64,000 nucleotides of DNA, taken from assembly GCA_963701205.1 (NCBI GenBank), contig OY969575.1, positions 558,001 through 622,000 of the forward strand. Direction: 5' to 3'. The DNA is from JALZKA01 sp963701205 (GTDB taxonomy: Bacteria; Actinomycetota; Thermoleophilia; Solirubrobacterales; 70-9). Numbering within the stretch: position 1 is the stretch's first letter; every line of letters starts with the position of its first letter. The notes under the pieces are model-generated. The model saw only the letters and a program-made list of their open reading frames with translations. It was not told the DNA's origin and made no database searches. Positions 56,765 through 64,000 of this stretch are shown in pieces. The position numbers and the translations under genes are program-made.

Positions 56765-57820
56765 GTGGCAGCCAGAGATCAAGCGGCGGCGGTTGAACCT
56801 GGGACCGAGTTGTCGGTCGGGATTCCGGCCGAGCTATCGGGTGGCGACGGCGGAACAGGCTCGAGCCCCTGGCAACTCGCCGGGCGCCGTCTGCGTCGCA
56901 ACCGCACGGCGCTGCTTTTCGGAGTGATCTTTTTGCTTCTCGTCGGCGCCTGCCTTGCCGCCCCGCTTTACGCAGATCACATCGCAAACCGCACGCCCTA
57001 CGACCAGCCGGCCTCGGATGAGACCGTCACCAAAGGCGGAGAGGAAGTCCTTGTGGTCGGGTTCGACGGAATCCCGATCGGGCCCACCTACGGCAAGGAG
57101 TACTTCCTGGGCGCGGACTCAAGCGGTCGCGATGTTGCCGTGCGACTTCTGTACGGCGGGCGCAACTCGCTCCTGATTGGCTCCGTCGCGGCCCTGGCGA
57201 CGATCTTGTTGGGTGTCATTATGGGCCTCTTCTCCGGCTACTTCCGGGGCTGGGTGGACACCGTGATCTCGCGCCTGCTTGACCTGATCTGGTCGTTTCC
57301 GGTGATCCTCCTCGGGATCGCGCTGGGCACGGCGCTCGCCACCGACGGTCTCAAGCTTGGGCCGCTCACGATCGAGGGCAATTCGCTCGCAATCCCGACC
57401 CTGATCATCGCGATCGTCTACGTCCCCTACCTTGCCCGGCCGATCCGTGGCCAGGTCCTGTCCCTGCGCGAGAAGGAGTTCGTCGAGTCCGCACGGGCGC
57501 AGGGCATGGGGTCGCTGCGGATCATGTTCAGTGAGATCCTGCCCAACGTGGTGACCACCCTGATCGTCTTCTTCCCGCTTCTGATCGCCAACGCGATCCT
57601 GCTGGAGGCCGCGCTCTCGTTCCTGGGCGCCGGGGTCCGGGCCCCGAACCCGTCCTGGGGCACGATGATCAACGATGGCGTTGACAGGATCGTTACCGCG
57701 CCGATGCTCGCGATCGTGCCGGGCGGAATGCTCGTCCTAACCGTGCTTTCGCTCAACGTCTTCGGCGACGGGGTTCGTGACGCCCTCGACCCGCGCGCCA
57801 AAGTCAGGATCGAGCACTAG
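56765..57820 (+). CDS. ABC transporter permease, DppC/OppC type
   Basis: 351 residues with an N-terminal cytosolic extension (about 45 aa), TM1 (ALLFGVIFLLLVGACLAAPLYA), an extracytoplasmic loop with YFLGADSSGRDVAVRLLYGGRNSLLIG, and five more membrane segments. The coupling-helix EAA motif is SARAQGMGSLRIMFSEILPNVV. Forms the membrane channel with the next permease. First gene of a four-gene unit driven from the 56731 promoter. Confidence 0.94.
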   Translation: MAARDQAAAVEPGTELSVGIPAELSGGDGGTGSSPWQLAGRRLRRNRTALLFGVIFLLLVGACLAAPLYADHIANRTPYDQPASDETVTKGGEEVLVVGFDGIPIGPTYGKEYFLGADSSGRDVAVRLLYGGRNSLLIGSVAALATILLGVIMGLFSGYFRGWVDTVISRLLDLIWSFPVILLGIALGTALATDGLKLGPLTIEGNSLAIPTLIIAIVYVPYLARPIRGQVLSLREKEFVESARAQGMGSLRIMFSEILPNVVTTLIVFFPLLIANAILLEAALSFLGAGVRAPNPSWGTMINDGVDRIVTAPMLAIVPGGMLVLTVLSLNVFGDGVRDALDPRAKVRIEH

Positions 57821-57822
57821 CC

Positions 57823-58788
57823 ATGGCAAGGTTCGTGATCCGCCGTTTGGCCTCGATGCTGGTCGTGATGTTCGCCGTATCCGTCCTGACGTTTGCGATC
57901 TTCAACGTGATCCCGAACGGCGATCCGGCCGTACGGATGGCGGGCAAGCAGCCGACCGAGCAGCAAGTCGAAGCGATTCGCCGGGAATGGGGCTTCGACA
58001 AGAGCGTGATCGTCCAATACGGGACCACGATGAAGAAGCTCTTCAGCGGCGACATGGTCAGCTACTTCACGCAGCTCAACGTCACCGAGGAAATCTGGAA
58101 AGGGCTTCCCCGCACGCTCTCGCTTGCGATCGGGGCGGCGCTGATCTGGATGTTCGCCGGCGTCGTCCTCGGCTTATACACGGCGATGCGAGCGGGCAAG
58201 ATCTCAGACACCCTGCTGACCGTCCTTGCCCTGATCGGCATCTCGATGCCCGTCTTCTGGGTCGGGGCGATCATGAATTACTACCTTGGGTTTGAGCTGG
58301 GTATCTTCCCGAACGGCGGCTACGTCCCAATCACCGAAAACCCGATTGACTGGGCCTATCACCTGATCCTGCCCTGGACCGCGCTCTCGATCCTTTTCAT
58401 CGGCGTCTACTCGCGAGTGCTGCGCTCCAACGTCATCGACACACTGAGCGAGGATTACGTGCGCACGGCGCGCGCGAAGGGTCTGTCTGAGCGTCAGGTG
58501 TTGCTCAAGCATGTGCTTCGCAACAGCATGATTCCCATCGTCACGCTTTGGGGGCTTGACTTCGCTGTGGTGATCGGCGGCGGCGCGATCCTGACCGAGA
58601 CGGTCTTCGGCCTTCAGGGCGTTGGCCAGTACGCCGCCGACGCGATCGGCCAGCTTGACGTACCGCCAATCCTGGCGGTCACCATGTTCGGCGCGTTCTT
58701 CGTCGTCTTCATCAACGCGGTGGTTGATATCGGCTATGCCGCCCTCGATCCCCGGATTAGGCTCGAGTCAGAGAGCGCTAGCGCATGA
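57823..58788 (+). CDS. ABC transporter permease, DppB/OppB type
   Basis: 321 residues: MARFVIRRLASMLVVMFAVSVLTFAIFNVIPNGDPA is the standard start, and six membrane segments follow. The EAA loop is RTARAKGLSERQVLLKHVLRNSMIPIVT, and the C-terminal ending is INAVVDIGYAALDPRIRLE. Pairs with the upstream permease 2 nt away; the C-before-B order is less usual than B-before-C. The stop overlaps the next start by 4 nt. Confidence 0.94.
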   Translation: MARFVIRRLASMLVVMFAVSVLTFAIFNVIPNGDPAVRMAGKQPTEQQVEAIRREWGFDKSVIVQYGTTMKKLFSGDMVSYFTQLNVTEEIWKGLPRTLSLAIGAALIWMFAGVVLGLYTAMRAGKISDTLLTVLALIGISMPVFWVGAIMNYYLGFELGIFPNGGYVPITENPIDWAYHLILPWTALSILFIGVYSRVLRSNVIDTLSEDYVRTARAKGLSERQVLLKHVLRNSMIPIVTLWGLDFAVVIGGGAILTETVFGLQGVGQYAADAIGQLDVPPILAVTMFGAFFVVFINAVVDIGYAALDPRIRLESESASA

Positions 58789-59816
58789 GCGCGGCGCCGC
58801 TGCTCAGCGTCGAAGACCTCCGGGTCAACTTCCAGACCGAGGATGGCGTAGTCGGCGCGGTCGCGGGAGTCTCGTTCGAGGTTGGTCCGGGCGAGGTCCT
58901 GGCGATCGTCGGCGAATCGGGCAGCGGCAAGTCGGTGACAGCGATGAGCTTGATGGGCTTGACCCGCGGACCGAACGCAGAGATCAGCGGCCGGGCGATG
59001 CTGGGCGAGTTGGACCTGATCGCCGCAAGCGACGCCGAGTTGCGAAAGATTCGTGGCAACGACCTGGCGATGATCTTCCAGGATCCGATGTCCTCGCTCA
59101 ACCCGGTCCAAAAGATCGGCGCCCAGATCGTCGAGCAGATCCAGGCGCACAAGGACGTCTCCAACGAGGATGCCCGCAAGCAGACGATCGACCTGCTGAG
59201 GGCCGTCGGCATTCCGGGCCCGGACGAGCGCATCGACAACTACCCGCATGAGTTCTCGGGCGGGATGCGCCAGCGGGCGATGATCGCAATGGGCCTTTCC
59301 GTCGAGCCCAAGATCCTGATCGCCGACGAGCCCACCACGGCTCTTGATGTCACGATTCAGGCGCAGATCATGCGCCTTCTGCGCGACCTCAACACCGAGC
59401 GGGACCTCGCGACCATTCTCATCACCCACGACCTCGGAATGGTCGCGCGCGTTGCCGATCGAGTGATGGTGATGTACGGAGGCCAAGTGGTCGAATCAGG
59501 CTCGCTGGGCCAGGTCTTCTACGACCCCCAGCACCCATACACCTGGGGGCTGCTCGGCTCGATGATGCGCCTCGACCGACCCCGCTCCGCGCGACTCGCC
59601 CAGATCAAGGGCCAGCCGCCGTCGCTGCTCGCGCCCCCCGACGGTTGCCGGTTCCGGCCGCGCTGCCCGCATGCCTTTGGCAAGTGCGGCGAGCCGCCAA
59701 CGCTCGAGGCTCGCGGAGGCGAGGGCCCGCACGTGGACCGCTGCTGGCTCCCACCTGACACCAAGCGATCAGTGCGGACGACGAAGTCAGGCGACATTGG
59801 CTTGGAAGCGGCCTGA
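58785..59816 (+). CDS. Oligopeptide ABC transporter ATP-binding protein, DppD/OppD type
   Basis: 343-residue ATPase. Walker A GESGSGKSVT (45-54), Q-loop IFQDPMSSLNP, signature FSGGMRQRAMIAMGLS, Walker B ILIADEPTTALD and switch His in LITHDLG. The C-terminal oligopeptide-transporter extension has four cysteines (CRFRPRCPHAFGKC...RC), matching the Fe-S-like cluster region of DppD. Heterodimerises with the next gene product. Confidence 0.95.
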   Translation: MSAAPLLSVEDLRVNFQTEDGVVGAVAGVSFEVGPGEVLAIVGESGSGKSVTAMSLMGLTRGPNAEISGRAMLGELDLIAASDAELRKIRGNDLAMIFQDPMSSLNPVQKIGAQIVEQIQAHKDVSNEDARKQTIDLLRAVGIPGPDERIDNYPHEFSGGMRQRAMIAMGLSVEPKILIADEPTTALDVTIQAQIMRLLRDLNTERDLATILITHDLGMVARVADRVMVMYGGQVVESGSLGQVFYDPQHPYTWGLLGSMMRLDRPRSARLAQIKGQPPSLLAPPDGCRFRPRCPHAFGKCGEPPTLEARGGEGPHVDRCWLPPDTKRSVRTTKSGDIGLEAA

Positions 59817-60835
59817 TGAGCATCGCGAATGGCACTCCGCTGCTCGAGGTCAACAACCTGACGAAGCACTTCCCGATCAACGGCGGCCTGCTGTTTGACC
59901 GCCAGGTCGGCGCCGTGCAGGCGGTTGACGGGGTTTCGTTTGCGATCCAGCCCGGCGAAACGCTTGGACTGGTGGGTGAGTCGGGGTGCGGAAAGTCCAC
60001 CCTTGCCCGAACGATCTTGCAATTGCTGAAGCCAACATCCGGGACCGTCCACTTCGAGGGACAGGAGATCTCGTCGCTTTCTCGCAAGGAGCTACGGCCG
60101 CTGCGTCGCGAAATGCAGATGATCTTCCAGGACCCATACGCGTCGCTCAACCCGCGCAAGCGCATCGGCCAAATTGTCGGTTCGCCCCTGAAGCTCCACG
60201 GCATTGCTGAAGGCAAGGAGCTGGACCGCCAGGTTAAGGACCTGATGGACCGGGTTGGACTTGCGCCGGAGCACATCAACCGCTTCCCTCATGAGTTTTC
60301 CGGCGGGCAGCGGCAGCGGATCGGAATTGCGCGGGCGCTTGCACTCAAACCGAAGTTGATCATCGCCGACGAGCCCGTTTCCGCCCTCGACGTCTCGATC
60401 CAGGCCCAGATCATCAACTTGCTGGAGGACCTCCAGTCCGAGTTCAACCTGACCTACGTCTTTGTGGCCCACGACCTCGGCGTCGTCCGCCATGTCGCCG
60501 ACCGGGTCGCCGTCATGTACCTCGGCAAGATCGTTGAGATCGGCCCGGCGGACGAGGTCTACTCAAACCCCGTCCACCCCTACACCGAGGCGCTGCTGTC
60601 CGCGGTTCCGATTCCGGATCCAAACGCCAACATCGACCGCTCCGATCGGATCCTCGAAGGCGACGTTCCTTCACCCGCGAATCCGCCCAAGGCCTGCCGG
60701 TTCCACACCCGCTGCCCTTACGCAACGGAGATCTGCGGCGAGGTCGAACCACCACTGGAAGACCACCGTGGGGGCCAGCTCGCGGCCTGCCATCACCCGC
60801 TGAACACGCCGGCCGGCGCCACCGCCAGCGCCTAG
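59816..60835 (+). CDS. Oligopeptide ABC transporter ATP-binding protein, DppF/OppF type
   Basis: 339-residue ATPase. Walker A GESGCGKSTLAR, Q-loop IFQDPYASLNPRKRIGQI, signature FSGGQRQRIGIARAL, Walker B LIIADEPVSALDVS and switch VAHDLGVVRHVADR. C-terminal cysteines in CRFHTRCPYATEIC. Start and stop overlap as TGATG with the previous gene. Its end overlaps the stop of the convergent VOC gene by 4 nt. Confidence 0.95.
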   Translation: MSIANGTPLLEVNNLTKHFPINGGLLFDRQVGAVQAVDGVSFAIQPGETLGLVGESGCGKSTLARTILQLLKPTSGTVHFEGQEISSLSRKELRPLRREMQMIFQDPYASLNPRKRIGQIVGSPLKLHGIAEGKELDRQVKDLMDRVGLAPEHINRFPHEFSGGQRQRIGIARALALKPKLIIADEPVSALDVSIQAQIINLLEDLQSEFNLTYVFVAHDLGVVRHVADRVAVMYLGKIVEIGPADEVYSNPVHPYTEALLSAVPIPDPNANIDRSDRILEGDVPSPANPPKACRFHTRCPYATEICGEVEPPLEDHRGGQLAACHHPLNTPAGATASA

Positions 60836-61713
60836 CGCGAGCGCAGCCGGATCCAGTTTCCGTCCGGATCGGCGATCGCTGAGGACCCACTGTCCTGGTC
60901 AACCTGGGCGCCGGCGGCTTCCGCCCGGGCCAACGCCTGATCCACGGCCTCGCTGGATCGCAGGTCCAAGTCAAACCCGGCCAGGCCCGGCCGATCAGCC
61001 GGCAGCGGCGACGCACCGGCACTGTGCCAGCTGTTGGCGCCGACGTGGTGGTGATAGAGGCCGTCGGCAAGGAAGATCGCCTGTGGGCCGAAGCGCTGGC
61101 GCTCGTCGAGGCCGACAACGTCACGCCAAAATGCCAACGCCCCACCGACGTCGGAGACCTGCAGGTGAACGTGGCCGACATCGAGGTCGGTGGAGGCGCT
61201 CGAGTCCGACTCTGCCACCAAGGCCGTTAGGTCAAGCGGCTGCGAGTACATGGCTACCTGGCCATCCTCGGCGGCCGGCCACTCCTCGAAGGTGCGATCC
61301 CGGTAAAGCTCGATCCCGTTGCCCTCCGGATCACGGAAATAGACCGCCTCGGAGACGCCGTGATCCGATGCGCCTTCATAGAGCGGCGCCAGATCCGCCG
61401 TGCGCTTGACTGCGTTGGCCAGAGAGGCGCGATCCGGGAAGCGGTAGGCGACGTGAAACAGGCCGGCGTAGGGCTGTGGCGCGGGGTCCGATCCGGCGGC
61501 ATCAGCGGAATCCAGGATCAGCAGCACGTCCCCATTGGGTCCCGCCAGTTCGGCCGTCGTCGGGTCCGCGTCGCTTCGCGCGAGGCCGATCGCCTGCGCG
61601 TAGAAGTCGGCCTGGCGCTCGAGGTCGGACACGCGCAGAACAACGCGGCCGATCGCCGGGTCGTAGAGCCGCGCGCGCTCCTCTGGGTCAGGCTCCGGCA
61701 ACCCGCCCATCAT
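60832..61713 (-). CDS. Two-domain VOC protein, catechol 2,3-dioxygenase-like
   Basis: 293 residues with two VOC modules as in CatE-type extradiol dioxygenases: IGRVVLRVSDLERQADFYAQAIGLA... LFHVAYRF... AVYFRDPEGNGIELYRDR and DVGHVHLQVSDVGGALAFWRDVVGLDERQ... LYHHHVGANSWHS... AIADPDGNWIRLRSR. Candidate Fe ligands are His in GLFHVAY/GHVHLQV and His in LYHHHVG. The C-terminal Glu ligand is replaced around NWIRL, so metal binding is uncertain. Confidence 0.87.
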   Translation of the reverse strand: MMGGLPEPDPEERARLYDPAIGRVVLRVSDLERQADFYAQAIGLARSDADPTTAELAGPNGDVLLILDSADAAGSDPAPQPYAGLFHVAYRFPDRASLANAVKRTADLAPLYEGASDHGVSEAVYFRDPEGNGIELYRDRTFEEWPAAEDGQVAMYSQPLDLTALVAESDSSASTDLDVGHVHLQVSDVGGALAFWRDVVGLDERQRFGPQAIFLADGLYHHHVGANSWHSAGASPLPADRPGLAGFDLDLRSSEAVDQALARAEAAGAQVDQDSGSSAIADPDGNWIRLRSR

Positions 61714-61725
61714 CCGGCCGATCGA

Positions 61726-62103
61726 CTATTGGGCCGACGTACCACTGACGACGCCAACGGTGAGTCCAGCCGGATCGGTGAAGAGTCCGATGACGGTGCC
61801 CTCCATGACTTCATGGGGGCCCATCGTCCGGGTCCCGCCCAGGCTCTCGGCCTTGGCGAGAGCCGCCTCGACGTCATCGACCCCGACATAGACCGTGACG
61901 TGCCCCGGATGGCCCTCGGGACCGACGCCGATGCCGCCGCCGATGCCGACACCTTCCGGATCGGTGTTGCCCTCGCGCGCGACAATCCCGTACTTCATCG
62001 GGTTGTCGGCGTTTATCTCCCAGCCAAACAGCTCGGAGTAGTAGGCCTGCTGCTCGGCGGGATCGCCGCCGATGATCTCAAAGTGGACGACTGGCTGTCC
62101 CAT
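61726..62103 (-). CDS. VOC family protein
   Basis: 125 residues: MGQPVVHFEIIGGDPAEQQAYYSELFGWEINADNPMKYGIV and GHVTVYVGVDDVEAALAKAESLGGTRTMGPHEVMEGTVIGLFTDPAGLTVGVV. This is the two-module VOC group related to 27-kDa antigen Cfp30B halves and similar actinobacterial proteins. ATG 62103 is preferred to an upstream in-frame start. It is 12 nt upstream of the CatE-like gene in the same direction. Confidence 0.87.
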   Translation of the reverse strand: MGQPVVHFEIIGGDPAEQQAYYSELFGWEINADNPMKYGIVAREGNTDPEGVGIGGGIGVGPEGHPGHVTVYVGVDDVEAALAKAESLGGTRTMGPHEVMEGTVIGLFTDPAGLTVGVVSGTSAQ

Positions 62104-62181
62104 TTGCGCGCTCCTTGGTTGACGTTGCCGAAGATCGACGATCGGCAAGGACGCTAGCGCGAATTGCGGGCTGACCGCAGG

Positions 62182-62706
62182 CTAGGCGAGCGAGAGCGTC
62201 AGAACGTTGGTCCAGTTGCGATTGATCGTCGCGGCCATCTCCTCGTCGTCGGCGAGACAGACGCGGACCACGGCGAGGGTGCCGGGATCGCCGGCGCGCT
62301 CGGCAAGCTGTTCGAGCAACTTCAATGAGGCGATCTCCAGGTGCTCGAAGACGAAGGCATTGCGAGCGTTGGCGCCGTGGTTTTGCCCGCCGATTCCGTT
62401 CAGGCCCACCCAGCCTCGCGCTCCGAGCGAGAGCGCCGACGCCCGGCGACTCGCGGGCTTGGCGCCAAGCGATTCAATGTGGGCGGCCAGCAAGCGGTCG
62501 TGCTCAGCAGTTTCGTCGCGGTGACCGCCGAACGCGCGGTGCATTCGTCCCAGGAGTTCTGCGACCTCCGCAGTGGTATCGGCCGCGTCGCGCTGCGACG
62601 CGACGAGCTTCAGCATCGGATCGAACATTGAAAGCGCCGACTTCTTGAGCGCCTGGAGCGAGCGCAGTCGCGCGACCGTCTCAGCCTGGAGCGACGCCGC
62701 GGTCAA
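62182..62706 (-). CDS. Ferritin-like four-helix protein (DUF892/YciF-like)
   Basis: 174 residues, almost entirely helical. Helices carry KSALSMFDPMLKLVASQRDAADTTAEVAELLGRMHRAFGGHRDETAEHDRLLAAHIESLG and NARNAFVFEHLEIASLKLLEQLAERAGD, VRVCLADDEEMAATINRNWTNVL. Glu and His residues spaced as in ferritin-like diiron bundles (EHDRL...H; FEHLEIAS; DDEEMAATI) support the assignment. The start overlaps the stop of the MBL-rhodanese gene (ATGA), suggesting a joint stress or sulfide role. Confidence 0.75.
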   Translation of the reverse strand: MTAASLQAETVARLRSLQALKKSALSMFDPMLKLVASQRDAADTTAEVAELLGRMHRAFGGHRDETAEHDRLLAAHIESLGAKPASRRASALSLGARGWVGLNGIGGQNHGANARNAFVFEHLEIASLKLLEQLAERAGDPGTLAVVRVCLADDEEMAATINRNWTNVLTLSLA

Positions 62707-64000
62707 TTCCCCGGCTCCTCAATGGGATTGCCAAGCCGCTTCCACTTCGGCACCCCGCCGTCGATCACATGGATGACCCGCTCGGCGCCATATTTCTGCA
62801 GCAGGCTTGCCGCAACCGCGGCGCGCTGGCCGGAGCCGCAAACCGCGGCAACCGGCTGCGCGGGATCGATGCCATCGGGGATTGCCGTGATGTCGTGCCA
62901 AGCCGCGAAGGTGGACCCAGGGATATGGCCCGCGTCCCATTCCGAGCGCTCCCGTACGTCAAGCACCTGGATTCGCGGATCGTCGTCAAGGGTTCGCTTC
63001 AGATCCTCAAGTGGCACGCGTTCGATCCGCGCGACCTCGCTGCCTTCTTGGCGCCAGCTCGTCATGCCGCCGCCCAGGAAACCGGCCAGGTTGAGGACGC
63101 CGACGGAGGCGGCCAGGCGCGCGGCGCGACGGCCATCCTCATCGTCGCGACCAACCACGACGATCTCCTTGTCGTGGTCGGCGATCCAGGCTAGCTTGGA
63201 CCCGAAACCGGCGGACAGGATCGGGATCGAGACGGCGCCCGGGATATGCGCGTCGTCGAACTGCTGATCGGTCCTGGTGTCGACGATCAACGCGCCCGCC
63301 GACTTCTTTTGCGCGACCTGTCGCGGCGCGAGCGAGAGCACGTAGGCACCCTCCGTGAGCAGCGGACCCCGGTTCATCGCGACGATTTTCTTGAAGTTCG
63401 GCGGCTGCGGGCCGAGCTTCGCAATCGAGGTCTCGACGAACTCATCCTCGTCAGTGATCGCCAGGGTCGGATTGTGCGCCCGCTCGTAGCCGATTGTGGA
63501 GGCGATCTTCATGTCCATTCCTGGGCCGCCGCACATCGACCCGCCCAGGTGACCTGGCCAGACCTCGCAGCTCTCGGGCAGGCTCAGGAGCTTGTCGCGA
63601 AGCGAGTGGAAGATTCCGCGCGCGCCGTCGCGCTCGTCGATCGCCAAATCGGGGCGGGCCACGTCGTTAACAAACAGGGTGTCGCCCGAGAGCACGGCCC
63701 AGGGCTCCTCACCACGGCTGCGATCGATCAACGCAAACGCGGTGTGCTCGGGACGATGGCCCGGCGTATGCAGAGCGCGCACGAGGAGGTTGCCGAGTTC
63801 GAGCTCGAAGCCGTCGGCAATCGCCTCGTGCTCGTAGTCGGGTTCGGCGTCCTCGTGGATATAGATCTTTGCCCCCGTTGCCGCCGCGAGGCGGCCATGC
63901 CCGGAAACGTGGTCCGCGTGGTTGTGGGTCTCCAGGATCGCGTCGATCTCAACTCCGGAGTACCGCGCGAGCTCCAAGTACTCGTCGATCTCGAACCGCG
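62703..64000 (-). CDS. MBL-fold hydrolase fused to two rhodanese domains (5' end off right edge)
   Basis: Persulfide-dioxygenase-like protein. The reading frame stays open to the window edge (RFEIDEYLELARYSGVEIDAI before the metal motif), so the start lies outside. MBL metal site THNHADHVSGH, later HTPGHRPEHTAF and LSGDTLFVNDVARPDL, WPGHLGG. The first rhodanese (LIVDTRTDQQFDDAHIPGAVSI) has Gly-Arg where the Cys loop should be (VVGRDDEDG), so it is inactive. The second has the loop VCGSGQRAA with Cys. Such proteins oxidise glutathione- or other persulfides in sulfide detoxification. Confidence 0.88.
   Translation of the reverse strand, partial: RFEIDEYLELARYSGVEIDAILETHNHADHVSGHGRLAAATGAKIYIHEDAEPDYEHEAIADGFELELGNLLVRALHTPGHRPEHTAFALIDRSRGEEPWAVLSGDTLFVNDVARPDLAIDERDGARGIFHSLRDKLLSLPESCEVWPGHLGGSMCGGPGMDMKIASTIGYERAHNPTLAITDEDEFVETSIAKLGPQPPNFKKIVAMNRGPLLTEGAYVLSLAPRQVAQKKSAGALIVDTRTDQQFDDAHIPGAVSIPILSAGFGSKLAWIADHDKEIVVVGRDDEDGRRAARLAASVGVLNLAGFLGGGMTSWRQEGSEVARIERVPLEDLKRTLDDDPRIQVLDVRERSEWDAGHIPGSTFAAWHDITAIPDGIDPAQPVAAVCGSGQRAAVAASLLQKYGAERVIHVIDGGVPKWKRLGNPIEEPGN

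Noticed and set aside
1..64000. CRISPR arrays, insertion sequences, integrases, toxin-antitoxin or phage genes
   Set aside because: Looked for and not found. The only tandem repeat is the sdhC-sdhA unit, whose two full copies and 23-nt spacer are not a CRISPR array: the repeat block is coding-coupled and no cas genes are present.

Overview
The window is very GC-rich and densely coded, with ATG, GTG and TTG starts. Many genes sit directly behind a TAnnnT box with almost no leader. The SRP RNA is of the long type, there are two succinate dehydrogenases, and mycobacterial/actinobacterial-style lipid genes occur (MMPL, AidB-type acyl-CoA dehydrogenase, SCP2). Together these suggest an aerobic, heterotrophic actinobacterium, probably a deep lineage such as Thermoleophilia/Solirubrobacterales. 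The taxonomic placement is inference; no rRNA is present.

Layout. 1-5.5 kb: hsp20-lon stress operon (lon runs off the left edge), a small cysteine protein, a lipid hydroxylase, an AT-hook winged-helix regulator, a secreted protein, and an icd-mdh operon. 5.6-9.7 kb: SCP2 protein, AidB-type acyl-CoA dehydrogenase, enoyl-CoA hydratase and an M50 protease with CBS domains. 9.8-13.3 kb: sdhCAB (cytochrome b anchored), with a tandem repeat of coupled mini-ORFs between sdhC and sdhA. 13.5-15.8 kb: aldehyde dehydrogenase, a broken glyoxalase-family gene and a YdeI-like gene. 15.8-19.8 kb: a second flavoprotein/iron-sulfur pair followed by a cysteine-rich CCG subunit, with no cytochrome anchor, then a 50-residue L7/L12-like microprotein. 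19.8-22.8 kb: two ion transporters and a CBS protein. 22.8-25.3 kb: lysC and asd with a 16-codon ORF between them. 25.3-31 kb: a GH3-like lipoprotein/secreted protein, recR-ybaB-dnaX, two secreted zinc-peptidase-like proteins and the SRP RNA. 31-34.5 kb: a secreted L-type lectin and an 890-residue secreted metal-dependent hydrolase.

34.6-44.1 kb looks like accessory DNA. It starts with an intact tRNA-Val(CAC), carries three partial copies of that tRNA's 3' half, and has a tmRNA-5'-like element ending in an intrinsic terminator. It is filled with small NTF2/SnoaL-like and SRPBCC (polyketide-cyclase-like) proteins, an SDR, an FAD monooxygenase and a permease. 44.1-54.8 kb returns to housekeeping: FKBP, crotonase, arsenate reductase, EttA, an MMPL-acyltransferase lipid unit with a CRP-like site, CsaA, zinc alcohol dehydrogenase and an SDR. 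54.9-60.8 kb is a complete oligopeptide ABC system, split by a terminator and a strong internal promoter. 60.8-64 kb: two VOC proteins, a ferritin-like protein and an MBL-rhodanese protein cut by the right edge.

The strongest candidates for something undescribed are the stop-start chain of duplicated mini-ORFs inside sdhCAB (10540-10667), the scattered tRNA-Val fragments with the tmRNA-like element, and the two microproteins at 19675 and 23885. No CRISPR array, transposase or integrase was seen.
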